DNA from: Gaeumannomyces sp. JS-464
Lineage: Eukaryota; Ascomycota; Sordariomycetes; Magnaporthales; Magnaporthaceae
Direction: 5' to 3'
Assembly: GCA_002197995.1 (NCBI GenBank)
Contig: NGZR01000001.1
Location: forward strand, 14,527,501-14,591,500
DNA length: 64,000 nucleotides
Position 1 is the stretch's first letter. Each line of letters opens with the position of its first letter. The position numbers were made by a program, and so were the translations under genes. Positions 35,484-46,117 of the stretch are shown one piece after another. The notes under the pieces are model-generated. The model saw only the letters and a program-made list of their open reading frames with translations, made no database searches and had not been told where the DNA came from.

Positions 35484-36694
35484 CACGTCTCCTGTGAACA
35501 GACCCCGGGCCTGACAAGCCGTCCGTCTCGCCGCTAGTCTCGGATGCGGGCCCGGCGATGTCTTGGGCAGTGTGTTTGCCTGCTTGTCAATGCCGGGCTG
35601 GCGTCGATCCAATGGTCAAGCTCCCTGGCAGCGGACACGGGCGGCTGAAACACGGCAGGCGACCGGTGCAGGTTGGCGGCTGGCAGCTGGCTCAGCTAGG
35701 ACTGGTCGAGCTCGAGCTGGGCGCGACGAGGAAGGGAAGGGAAAGGAAAGGGACGGGCACAGACAGGACAGCCAGGAAGTAATTACAAGATAAGAGATGA
35801 ACAGGGTCCGCGCGGATCTTTTGTCCTGCAAAAGCGTGGTGGTGTCGAATGGCAACTGTCTGCCTGCAGCGTCCCCTATTTTTTTGCGCGGCAATTATTT
35901 TGGTTGAGCATGTTGGGGGCTCGCTGGCTGGCCCTGGCCCTCGCATCCATCCCAACGTCACGTCAGCGGGAAGCCGAAGGTCAAGCAAGCCCCAGCCGTT
36001 GTGCAAATGCACCAGCGCGTCTCGTTCGGTGCCTGTGGGTCGGCCTTGGGCGGGCAACTGCGTCATTGCGATCCTGGCAGGCGACAAGACGGGCCCCGCA
36101 CCTCTCATTCAGCAATCGGATGCACGGCGCGCGGCCTTCACGCCGCCGCGTGCCGCATCTGCATCCTTCCGTCCCAGCAATGGATCGAGCCAGCGTATCC
36201 CAGTCAGCCTGTCTCGCTCATGCCGAGGCTCCCGGGAGTGTTTGCCCCTGGGTGACACCGGCGATGACCATCATTCATTGCTGCCTGCCGAAATCCCTTT
36301 TTGGACAACTGCCCGTGCCCCCCGTCTGCACGCTTCTTGTGCTGAAAGAGATGATGCACATCATCTGCAGCGCACAGACGCAGCAGCCCGCCCCCAATCC
36401 GTGCGTGCCGTGCTCCATGCCATGTCCATTTTTGCTCCCCTGGTCGAACTGCCGGGGTCCAAATGAAAAACTCCGGCCCGGCCAAAGAGAATGGCCACCC
36501 CGGCCGGCCGAGACTCCGAGCCGTGTCTGCACGCGCTGCGTCGTGGCTCAGCTTGTGGCGGTTTGTGGCGACAGCATCCAGTCTCCCAATTGCGGAGCCC
36601 CGAGTTTCCCACGCCCCGCGTCGCTTTTCATTGGACCTCGACTCGAACCTCGTGCACACCAGCGGGCGCTGTCCCTGCTCGAGAAAGACGGGGC
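35484..36694. other. Divergent promoter region between sterol acyltransferase and guanylate kinase
   Basis: This 1.2 kb spacer lies between two divergent genes. ORFs of up to about 330 codons overlap here only because the region is GC-rich, and none shows a domain. It presumably holds both promoters and 5' UTRs. Confidence 0.55.
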
Positions 36695-37486
36695 ATGTCG
36701 AACCTATCGCGGGTCCTATTCTGCCTCCCCGCCTCCCAGTCGCTCTTTCGCCGCAGTCGTCCCGCGCTGCGCACAGGTTCCAGCAGTCTGCATCGCGCCG
36801 CCTCGTCCTTCAGAATGGTCTCGTCGTCCTCCCCCGCCGACCGCCGCCCGCTGGTCATCTGCGGCCCCAGCGGCGTCGGCAAGGGCACCCTGATCAAGAT
36901 GCTCTTCCAGCGCCACCCGGACACCTTCACCCTCTCCGTCTCCCACACCACCCGCGCCCCACGGCCCGGCGAGAAGGACGGCGTTGACTACCACTACGTC
37001 ACCAAGGAGGCCTTCAAAGAGCTGATCGAGCAGGACAAATTTGTCGAGCAGTACGTTTCGCCTCTCCCCTATGCTGCCCTGTGCAACTTTATACTCAAAC
37101 GGCCCGCTAACCCCTCCCCTCCGTCCGCAGTGCCCAGTTCGGCAGCAACAACTACGGCACCAGCAAGGCCACCATCGAGGAGCAGACGGCCAAGGGCCAG
37201 GTCGTCGTGCTCGACATCGAGATGGAAGGCGTCAAGCAGGTCAAGAAGTCGAGCATCGAGGCCCGCTACGTCTTTGTCAGCCCACCCTCCGAGGCCGAGC
37301 TCGAGAAGCGCCTGCGCGGCCGCGGCACCGAGTCCGAGGAAAGCGTCCAGCAGCGCCTGGCCAGGGCCAAGGAGGAGCTCGCCTGGTCCCAAGACCACCG
37401 AGTTCGACCGCGTCCTCGTCAACGACGACCTGGAGAAGACCTTTGCCGAGCTGGACGAGTTCGTCTACTCTGCGCCCAAGGCATGA
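36695..37486 (+). CDS. GUK1: Guanylate kinase with presequence-like extension, one extra base
   Basis: The exons are 36695-37050 and 37131-37486 with an 80-nt intron (GTACGT, GCTAAC, GCAG), giving 236 aa after repair. The enzyme converts GMP and ATP to GDP and ADP. Visible motifs are the P-loop [11 protein letters not shown], the GMP-binding [13 protein letters not shown] and [18 protein letters not shown] formed by the splice, and the RLRGRGTES lid. One extra C in the CCC at 37388-37390 shifts the frame from EELAWS to [18 protein letters not shown]. Removing it leads to the stop after VYSAPKA. Residues 1-40 are Arg/Ser-rich without acids, like a mitochondrial targeting peptide. A second Met at 36815 starts a 196-aa form of the usual cytosolic size, so dual targeting by alternative starts is plausible. 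Confidence 0.9.
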   Translation: MSNLSRVLFCLPASQSLFRRSRPALRTGSSSLHRAASSFRMVSSSSPADRRPLVICGPSGVGKGTLIKMLFQRHPDTFTLSVSHTTRAPRPGEKDGVDYHYVTKEAFKELIEQDKFVEQYVSPLPYAALCNFILKRPANPSPPSAVPSSAATTTAPARPPSRSRRPRARSSCSTSRWKASSRSRSRASRPATSLSAHPPRPSSRSACAAAAPSPRKASSSAWPGPRRSSPGPKTTEFDRVLVNDDLEKTFAELDEFVYSAPKA

Positions 37487-39092
37487 GATATCGGAGATGT
37501 TGATGCAAGCTTTGCGTCGGTTTTATGATGTCAATCGAGATAAAAGCAATGATTAAGAGACGATATACAAAAGCAGATAAACCAATAGATCGTCGTTGGC
37601 CTTTTTCTCCTACTTACCTACACCACAAAGGACACGGGGGCGGCCGCCTCCCAATTCGAGACGACCACAACCCAGCACCCGGATACACATGCTGATGCAG
37701 TACAGCTATTTAATTCTCCCTTGTGCTGTGCTACCCCTCCATCTACATCACTTTCACAAGCCCCTGTCGTCACTCGGCTTACGCTACATAGTCTTTACGG
37801 ACATCAGACAAACACATGAACGCAGGGCGGGGCAGACATTGCAATCCCATTTACGTGACCGCGACGGTGTTCTGCATTCGTCTATTCGACATCTTCACGA
37901 CCGATTCTAAACTGCGGGTAGTTTTCACACTCCATCACTCCCGTAAGGCCGTCTATCAACGCCTTTCCGTTGTCCTCCGTTCCACAGATTTTTTCATTCC
38001 TCTCCAACCGAGCCAAGCACCCGAGCCGACTTGGCGACGGACCGGCGCAAAACTTTCGGACCGCCGCCCTGGCGAGTTTGTCTCTACGCAGCTTCCCGGA
38101 ACCCTCTGTGCAAGTTCTCTGACTGAGTCTAAAAGCGCCTATATTCGAGGGTATTTAAGGCTGGCTAGAATTACATAAATTCGCCGATGGGGAAGACTCT
38201 CGTGCTTTTTGGATTGGCTACGAGCCAGCAATACAATCCGTGTTTCGGCACACTGTGCCAAATGTAGGACTACTTATAACAGAGCTGGCAACAAGGACGG
38301 CGCGATCGCTTCTGAAAACAGATAGACTTTGTGTCTGCGGGGCTTGCTTTGTGTAATACGCCAAGCACCTCGGGCTTTCTTTTCAACAGGTATGAGATCT
38401 CGCACATGTTGATTACACCCAAGGCCCCCAATGTTACATTGGGCGGTTATTCCAGCCATCGATGTCTGAAGTCTGACCAAGTACCAAGCATTGAACTTGC
38501 TAAGTCACTTGGCCGCATCGTAAATTCCACTATACTGCATAGACTTGTGGAACTCTTTTAGCTGATAGTCATTACCAAGTTAAAGAGTCGTGGCACACTT
38601 GAGAACACGGGCTCTTGGTGGTTCCTGGACGCAGAAGCGGGCATGGCGTCTGACGTGAGGTCGGTTAAGCCGAAGGATAAAAAAAGACATTACTGAAGTC
38701 TATGATTTCATACGCGTCGTTATTATCAACTATCGGCTAATTATCTGCCATTCAGAAAGTTGCCTTGACGGGAACCTTCACGGTTCGTTTGATGGCCGAG
38801 ATTTTGCTAAGCATACATGACTGGCCAAGGATTACAAATGAGGCAATACCAAGATTGAGAGTGGGCAACTGCAGATCGCTTCGCCGAAAGATACCCAACT
38901 TGCGGGGACACCCTTGGCAACTGGGAGGACGCATTTGATTAGACAGTCTCAAGATGTCTATAAAAGGGGTGTAATGGCCTTTAACATTCGTTATCATTTC
39001 ATCTCCATCTCCATCCCCACCAGTATTAGCAGCAGATCTAGAATCTCCAAAACGTAATTTTAAACCATTACATTTACCCCTATTTCGCCAAA
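37487..39092. other. AT-richer intergenic region upstream of a secreted protein gene
   Basis: From about 38150 onward the sequence is clearly AT-richer than the rest of the window. It contains no gene I can support. Its right end carries a TATA box and a C/A-rich leader for the next gene. Confidence 0.55.
38959..38966 (+). promoter_or_regulatory. TATA box of the small secreted protein gene
   Basis: A consensus TATAAAAG lies 134 bp upstream of the ATG at 39093. It is followed by a C/A-rich leader (ATCTCCATCTCCATCCCC) typical of strongly transcribed fungal genes. Confidence 0.65.
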
Positions 39093-39858
39093 ATGCTCTT
39101 CTCCCAGATCATCCTCGGCTTCGCCGCCACCGCCGCCGCCCTCGACATCCGGTCGCACTACAGCGCCAGGTGCTCGGGCAACTACGTCCGCTGCGTCGGC
39201 ATCAACCCCAACACGTGCTGCGGCGCTGCCACGGCGTAGAGCCTGGCCTTTGTGGCCATCCCGTCCAACTGGCGGATCGAGTGCCGCGGCTACTCGGGCG
39301 GCAACTGCGCGAGCCGCCGGGCCACCATCTTCTCCAACGGCCGCCAGACCATCTGCGTCGAGTCGGGCAACTTCCTCTTCACCGGCGCGGCTACGGCTTC
39401 GTCAGCAGGGCCGCCGCCAGGCGCGGCGTCGAGGCCGGCGAGCAGTGCGGCGCGGCCGACGACGAGGCCGGGCAGCAGAAGTGCACGTCCCGGCAGAAGT
39501 CCGACGCGCTGGTGCTCGAGGACGGGTCCGAGTACAACGTTTCTGGGCTGGAGGAGGATTCGGTCCTGGTATGTCTTGTGCTGATCAAGCCGTCATAAAC
39601 CCTGCGAATTTGGTATTGGACACTTGGAAAAATGCAGCTGCTAACCTTGATTCTTTTCGCATTTAGTGCGTAACCCTCTTTTGTTGCAGAAACTCACGAA
39701 CTGTCCCTGTTTCTTTCTACTCGGGGTGGTGCGTACTCTTAATACCGATGGTTTACTAACCCATATTCTCGTCCACCTTTAGCCTCACCGGAGCCGCCAA
39801 CGGGAGCGTCACCTCTGCCGAAGACGTCCCCGAGGAGTTCAAGAGCCTTTCGATCTAA
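39093..39858 (+). CDS. Small secreted cysteine-rich protein, interrupted (in-frame stop and frameshift)
   Basis: The reading begins with a signal peptide (MLFSQIILGFAATAAA), then a Cys-rich domain with CSGNYVRCVGINPNTCCGA. An in-frame TAG at 39238-39240 is followed by more sequence of the same protein (IPSNWRIECRGYSGGNC, ICVESGNFLFTGA). A missing base near 39390 then shifts to GYGFVSRAAARRGVEAGEQCGAADDEAGQQ. My best model adds introns 39569-39666 and 39729-39782 and ends EEFKSLSI at 39858, which gives 204 codons in one consistent frame. The family looks like small secreted proteins of unknown role found widely in ascomycetes. The stop may be a substitution error or real decay, because this accessory gene lies in an AT-richer island 207 bp from a transposable element. 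The exon structure after 39568 is tentative. Confidence 0.55.
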
Positions 39859-41081
39859 GGCTGGCAGACCCACGTTGCCAATGGTTGGGGATTGGGTTGT
39901 GTCCCAAAATCTGGAGTGCTATGGCTGTTCGAAGGGCAGACGGCGTATGAGCATGTCACTGCTGTTGGCAATCTCATGATTTTTCAATTCTTGGAGGGGA
40001 CTCATTTCCATGGTTTTTGTTTAGATCCCAGGGAATCATTTGTCATTCTTTACTGCTCCAACTTAGGGCATGTTTGTTACTAAAGGTGTTTTTTGTTTTT
40101 TTTTTTTTGATGGTTTTTTGGTGCTTAGAAACTCCCTTACCAAAAAGTGCATTTAAAGGCTTAAAACACTTGGTCGAAAAAGAGCTAATTAACAGGTAAA
40201 ATTTTATTTTTATTAAGTTTTGCAAAAATTACATTTAATTTAAATTTGGAAAAAACCATCAGTTTATTGCTTTTATATGGAAAAAACAAAAAACACCCTT
40301 AGTGACAAACATGCCCTTAGTTTTATAATCAGGAATCTGGCCAGATATCTCTTGTCTTCAGTTCCCAAGCCAAAAAAATGCACTTTCAGATGTGACGTGT
40401 GACACCGGAAAAAGCCATGAACTGCAGGCTCGCCTATCGCTGATCCTGGCTGGCTGAAAAGATTCTTGCACTCAATAGTTTGCGGCTCTTCCACACGCCC
40501 TGCAAGACGCGAGACTGGTGACTGGCTGGGGCGACTGCGAGGTGGGCGCACGGGCCATCAGACGCGCCACTAGGCGCGCGAGCTGTACGTTTAGCGTCGA
40601 GACTAGATCCTTTTCGCTGGTCCCGTGGATTGGCGAACCAACCAGCCCGACGGCTCCCTCCGAAATAGGTCAGGCTGAGAGAGCTCCTGGTCGCCCGTTT
40701 GGAAGCGCAACGGTGGTGTTGGAACCTGACCCAACCTCCTGGCAGCGTGATCGGATCCGCGCCCTCACGCTCCTAGTTGCTAGAATGGTAAAGGCGGGAG
40801 GCTGCGTGTCTCGGTGGGGTCCTTTAGTGCTTGCAGCCTCCTGCCCCTATTGGACAATCGGAGATGCATGGCGTCGTGGAGCCCCGTGTGCGGCTGGCAG
40901 ACTGCGCCCGTCTGCTGGCTTGTCTTCCGGCACCTTTAAGCACTCCTTGCCCAGCAGGACTTTGCTTGCTTCCCCAACTGCTCTTGCTCCGGAGCAGTGC
41001 TAGCCACCACCTGCATCCTCACCGTGGGGCAACAAGCGCGCGTAACAACTAATACGGCCATCGACGTGCCGCCCGGCAAGG
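39859..41081. other. Intergenic with a MITE, upstream of a membrane protein gene
   Basis: The left part is AT-rich and holds the MITE at 40066-40316. From about 40480 the sequence returns to GC-rich with overlapping meaningless ORFs. It should contain the promoter of the membrane protein gene at 41082. Confidence 0.55.
40066..40316. mobile_element. MITE (PIF/Harbinger, Tourist-like) with TTA target-site duplication
   Basis: A 251-bp AT-rich element is flanked by direct TTA repeats (40063-40065 and 40317-40319). Its ends are inverted repeats starting GGGCATGTTTGT, matching over about 34 nt with two mismatches: the left end continues TACTAAAGGTGTTTTTTG and the right end in reverse complement CACTAAGGGTGTTTTTTG. 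A second inner inverted pair (TGATGGTTTTTT near 40108, its complement near 40241) extends the fold. There is no coding capacity. The TTA duplication and GGGC..GTTTG terminus are the signature of PIF/Harbinger non-autonomous elements, which need a transposase elsewhere in the genome. Confidence 0.88.
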
Positions 41082-42447
41082 ATGAAGGGCGTCTTCAGAG
41101 CGACCGTCTGGGCGTGTGCCGCCCTGCCCGCCGCTGCCGTCCATGCGGACGACGTTCAAGCCGGGTTTCTGGAGGCGGGGAACATGAACTTATTCCAGGC
41201 CAGGCAGACGGCCATGCACCCGCACCATCTCCTCGACAGGGCGCCGGCGCCCACTCCGGCGCCCGAGATCTTCCCACCACGCGATGTCCTGGACAAACGA
41301 GGCAGTAACAACAACACGCTCGGGTTCATGCCCGGGTCGAGTTGTCAGTATTGACGTTTTCGCTTGCCAGCCGATATCCCCATCTGGCTGACAACCCCGT
41401 CTTGGAATAATCCACAGCATGGCCCATCACATGCCCTGCGGACTGGGGCTCGACCATGTACTCGACCCGAGGGGTCGTCGGGTGCTGTCAGGACAGGTCG
41501 AGCACAACGCCATCCTGTATTGGATACACGACCTGCCTCGACTCGTCCGAGAAAGCATCGTACACGACCGACAACGGGTTCACCAGATACTGGTATGCTC
41601 CTGTCTTCCCGTTGCCTTGGCACTTTGCTTGCGTCCAAGAGACACATGGCCGAAAAAGTCACTAATTTGCTCGACGTGGAAACTCATCGCCTCCCGTTCT
41701 CGATGCAGTGGCTACTCCCAATTCCCATACTGCTATCTGTGGCGCTACCCAAACGAACAATATAGTCTCTGGAATTGCGGCGCTACTCCCTCCGGCACCG
41801 GCACCCTTTACCGCACCCCCGGCGCGGTCACGGTTCTGGTGACTAGGACGCCGACTGCAGCCGGAGGACCCAGCATCGTGACGTCGACAAAGCCTGCCGA
41901 GACCGCAGCCAACACCGACAAGCCGCCCGGTTTCGACTCTCAGGGGCAGCAGCGACAGCAGCCGCAGCAGCAGGAGCCTTTAAACATCGGCGCCATCGTC
42001 GGCGGGGCCGTCGGAGGGGTTGCGATACTGGCCCTCCTTGTATCGGCCATCACGTTCCTCGTCTACCGCAGCCGCAAGGCCGACAGCAGCAACCCCACCG
42101 CCACCACCAACGGCGGCGGCGGCGGCCCTGGAGTTGTTGGCTCGCCAGGATTCGGACCGCCCACTGGGCACCCGGATGCTGGCGTGGGCCAGCACGCCAC
42201 GTACGGTGGCTACGCGCCCGTCATGGCCGAGTCGCCCCATATGGGCGGTGACAATCGCGCCAGCACGTTCAAGCCGCTGGCAGGGTTCAGCGTCGGTGCG
42301 CGCGAGACCGGAGCCGCCGAGAGCCCACAGTCCCAGTACCACCAGCAACAGCAGCAGCAGTCGCCGCCGCCGCAATACGTTGGTGGAGCATATGAGATGC
42401 CAACCGAACACGACCGGCGGCCGTATGGGCTGCACGAGGCTGCTTGA
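41082..42447 (+). CDS. Single-pass membrane protein with Cys-rich ectodomain
   Basis: The exons are 41082-41343, 41418-41592 and 41709-42447, giving 391 aa. The first donor is GTCAGT, the same unusual sequence as in the kinase gene. The protein has a signal peptide (about residues 1-22), a short disordered stretch, and a Cys-rich extracellular domain (residues about 88-165). Motifs there include CPADWGSTMYSTRGVVGCC, CIGYTTC, and FPYCYLWRYPNEQYSLWNCGAT. A Thr/Pro/Gln-rich stalk follows, then one transmembrane helix (about 239-267, IGAIVGGAVGGVAILALLV) and a basic stop-transfer YRSRK. The cytosolic tail is Gly/Gln/Pro-rich. This layout resembles fungal cell-wall or surface sensors, but I do not recognise the ectodomain family and infer no specific function. 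No frame break occurs. Confidence 0.82.
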
Positions 42448-43318
42448 GACGGGGCTGTTGTGCCCGTGGCGGTATGATGGGGGCAGCATGGATACTGGGC
42501 GTGTTAACGGAGTGGGCTTTTGAGTACCATATACCTTGAGATTTTTAATGTTTATCGCAAGAGCAAGGCTGGGACATTCTACTCGCATCCATTCTAACAG
42601 GGGAGTGGAGGAAGTGGGCGGCAAAGCAATATACAGCACTAGGTTATCGGGACCGCCGAACCTCTTCGGCAACGACAACACCAACAACAATGGCAGCAAT
42701 CGTTTCACGGCGGCTATGCAGATATGCGAGCTGCTAGAATGCGGAAGGGGCCGGCTGTCGGCGCAAGGCTTGTTTGAAAGCTATTGCCTGTGTGCGGTAT
42801 GGGCATGGGACAACGTGATTCCTCCCAAACTGCCCTTGCCGCGCGGCAAAGATATTGGTGGTAACCATAAATAAGATTAAATAAAATAATTTATCGAGCT
42901 TAAAGGAGGTATCTTGGACGGGTCATAAAAGAGTGAGTGCCGGGTATATAGTAGTAGATCTCCCATGAGAAAGATGACCGGGAAAGGAGGTGCCGTGCCG
43001 ACGGAGAATCAGAAGAAAAGGCGCCGTCTATCAGAAAGATGACCCAAATGGAATCCGGACCGCGCATATGCCGGGAACAGAAAAACGCAAAAGTATGAAA
43101 AGGCCTCCAAAAGTGTGTGTTAATATGCGTACAAAGCGAGGATATCGTGGAATAAACTAGTTCGGCGGGTTCTGAAAGGTCCATCCGTTCGTGCCCTAGG
43201 TCTTCCATGCGATCGAGAAGCGAGTTTGGATAGCGATACGTGGTTGAGATTTGTAGCAGTCTTTTGTGCCACGAGACGAATGGAAAGTCGAAATTCTTCT
43301 CGTTTAAAAATCCATCCT
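42448..43318. other. Convergent intergenic region, AT-richer
   Basis: This 0.9 kb spacer lies between converging 3' ends. It becomes AT-rich around 42870-43320. A 148-codon open frame on the minus strand (42900-43346) overlaps the end of the next gene and has no recognisable domain. I treat it as 3' UTR. Confidence 0.5.
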
Positions 43319-46117
43319 TTAGAGACTTATAGTAAGCCATTCCCACTCCTGGGGGCCGGCCCCGGCGCCGCCCGGAGTTATAATCGGAGGCTGCGTCGAG
43401 CTGTTTCCGGATATGCTTATCAAACCTGTTGCCATTACTGATTGCGTGGTTATACCGAAGCCGTTGCTAAGCCTGCCCAAGGCCGAGCCAGCGCCGCTTA
43501 TGCTTCCGAGGCCGGAAATAGTAAATCCCAGCGGTTTCGCCGCTTCGTTCGAACCGGTCGAGGCCGTAGGACTGTCGATATCCATGCCCGAAAAATCGCT
43601 GGTATTGCCACTGCTATGTCCGGCGTTATTGCTACTGCCGTTGTTAGCGGCAATGGAAGCGCTAGTGTTATTGTTGCTGCTGCTATTGTTAATAGCGGCG
43701 CTGCTCGATACCGTGCTTTTGCTATGGCGACGCTGCCTTTTGGAGGCGATAGCCATACCCCTGGCCGCAGCGCCCGGACCCGGCGCGTTCTTCGGAGGGG
43801 CTGCCGCGATAGGCACGACACCCTTGCCACCAGCAACGCCGGTTGCCGATCCAGTGTAGCTGTTAGGCGTGCTGCCCGCCGTATTTCCACCAAACGCTGG
43901 GCTCTCACTCTCGTTTGCGCTGCCTGCCCTGGCCTGGGTAGTAGCTGGCGGAGTAGTCGCCATCTGCACGGCCGCCTGGGTTGACGAAATAGCCAGGGTC
44001 GAGTTTTTCCTCGTAGCCGTCCCGGAGGCGGTTCCCGAGTTCTTCTTAGAGCGGGTGCTCGAGCCGCCTACAGACATGTTGCCAGAGCCACGGGATGGCA
44101 TCAAGGCCCCCGCGGTCTCGGCCTCGACAAACGTCATGTTTCCGTCTTTTTCCCTAACTGCCAGAAGGCCCTGCTCGAGACGAGCCATTAACAGACGCTC
44201 TTTATTCTGCTGTTCCAGGAGCATCAGCTGCATCTGGTAGTCTTGCAAGGCGTTGTTGCTTCCACCAGCATTAGAATCGCCGGCCACGCCGCCGTTATAG
44301 TAGGCGTCAATCGCACTTCTGGTGGGGATTATGGGGGAGTTTTGGCCTTGGGGACCGCTGGGGTTGGGTATGGGCTTGTTGGGCATCTGGCTTTCGTAGT
44401 ACTGTTGGAGCTCCTGCGCGTACGCCTAGATGGTTTTAGCTTGTGCAGCCGGTGATGAGTTCCCGAGAGCCTGTATTCGGTCAGGGCTTACAGCTCCGGC
44501 GAGGTCGACGCCGTTGGCGGGCTGGCTTGGGCCGTGGCCCATAGTCCCGAACTTGGCTTTCGGCTGCGTTCTCAGCAGCCTGACGCGCTGGAAGTCTGAA
44601 GGTTCACACCCGGATGCCCTGGTGCGCCCAGAAGATGGTCTGCTCGTCTTTCTTCTCCGTTGGCCTTGCTGGAAAGCGCCCGTACTGTTGTCTTCGCCGT
44701 CATCTTCTACCTCGAAAATCCGTCCGTTGCTCTCCGAAACCCGGAACCACATCCCACAGTGCTCCGTCTTGCTATACGGGGCGTCAGGAACTTTATGGAA
44801 CAAGAAATGGGATCTCACTGCCCTGTGGGCTAGAAAAGAAGAAGAAAAAAAACGAAAGAAAAAGGAATAACCAGGGCACTTACCACCGCACAGTTATTTC
44901 TTCCGTAGTGACTACCGCCGTGCGACACCGGGGGCACCAGCTTCTGGTTAAATCTTGGTCTGTGGCCGCGAAAACCATGCTCATATTAATCTTCATACCC
45001 CGACGAAGCCACGCCTTTGGCGGTCGTAATCGATCGAGATCCCTCCCGGAGCAGTCGTCTTCCAGCGCATATTGGCGTTTCAGGACTTTCTCGTGGCCTT
45101 TTAACCCCAACTCTTCGAATCGCCTTTGAAGGATGTAGTCGAAGTCCTACTCTGCACGTTAGGTTTATACACCAAGCAAAGGTCAAAAGGTTTTTCTGTA
45201 GGGGTGCCGCCTTACCTGCCAGCCATAGAGGCACTCCAGAGGGAGCTCTAGGATGCCACCCATCGCGTCTTCGAGGCGTACAGGAAGGCCGCTCGTCGGG
45301 TCTAGCCTCAAGCTGCGCAGAGCTATCCACCCGAAGAAAGCTGATTGCAAGCCAACCAGCCCCTGGGCCATTTGTTCCAGAAAGGCCATGATCACACAAA
45401 GGGCCGCGTGGGCACCGTGCGAGGTCAACGCAACAGCCTCGACCCGCTGTTCGATCGCCGGCAGGCGTCCATCAATAGCCCGAAGCTGCTGGCTCTGGTC
45501 TCGCGTGGTTAGGGCCAGGCTCTCGCAAGCTTGGCCCTGTCGGCAGGATATCTCATGGAGTTGATCGAGACGAGCTATTATCGACGCGGCGTCCATCTGC
45601 GCCGACTGCTTCGCGGCCAGGCCTGACAGCAGGGATATGTTGTCAATCCTCTCAGAGAGCTTCTGCCTCAGGTTCTCCGCCTCCTTCTTCTCCCTGACCG
45701 AGAACTCGATCTTCTTCATCACATTCTTCAGTCCAGCTTGGCTTAAACTCTGGCCGTACCGGCTCCTGAGCCTGCTCAGGGCGTCCTGTATTAAGCCGCC
45801 GCACTCATTGACAATGGCTAAAATGTTGCGCTCGATGCCGTCCAAGTTTGTTGGGGGTCCGTTCCGTTGTCGGTGCGTCGTCACAACCTATCATCAAACC
45901 GTCCAAATCCGCCACATCAGTAAATATTTGCGCGCGGAAGGCTAGGAAGACATACGGCTGTCAGGACCCTGGTAAGCCTGTCGAGTGTCTCACGAAGCTC
46001 ATGGTATTCGGCCGCGGCTCCTGCAGGGCCAGCTCCCAGGGCTTCCTTGAGTTTCCAAGCTGTCTCGCAGAGCGCGATGATGTCGCCAACGCTGCCGAAC
46101 GTCAGGGCGGCAGACAT
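43319..46117 (-). CDS. Ubiquitin-like-domain protein with STAND-type N terminus and Ser/Asn-rich tail
   Basis: Five exons, 46117-45956, 45887-45216, 45146-44884, 44822-44492 and 44425-43319, give 844 aa with no frame break. Introns are 61-69 nt. Residues 1-54 (FGSVGDIIALCETAWKLKEAL..AEYHELRETLDRLTRVL) match the N-terminal helical region common in fungal STAND/NLR-like and ankyrin proteins. A helical middle follows. Near 245-345 is the ubiquitin-like module, LRLDPTSGLPVRLEDAMGGI..LPLECLYGWQ, then DFDYILQRRFEELGLKGHEKVL, RRGMKINMSMVF and a WCPRC pair. The tail has QMQLMLLEQQNKERLLMARLEQG and a long Ser/Asn/Ala-rich stretch. An apparent in-frame TAG at 44426-44428 lies within a 66-nt GT-AG intron, so it is not a real stop. 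I know no assigned function. Related proteins are often in fungal self/non-self repertoires, but no NTPase domain is present here. Confidence 0.8.

Noticed and set aside
42900..43346. A 148-codon minus-strand frame overlapping the end of the ULD gene
   Set aside because: No domain or signal, and it coincides with the AT-richer 3' UTR of the ULD gene.
44426..44428. In-frame TAG splitting the ubiquitin-like-domain gene into two
   Set aside because: It is the last three bases of a 66-nt GT-AG intron (44426-44491); removing it keeps one frame and joins DLAGA to AYAQELQQYY.
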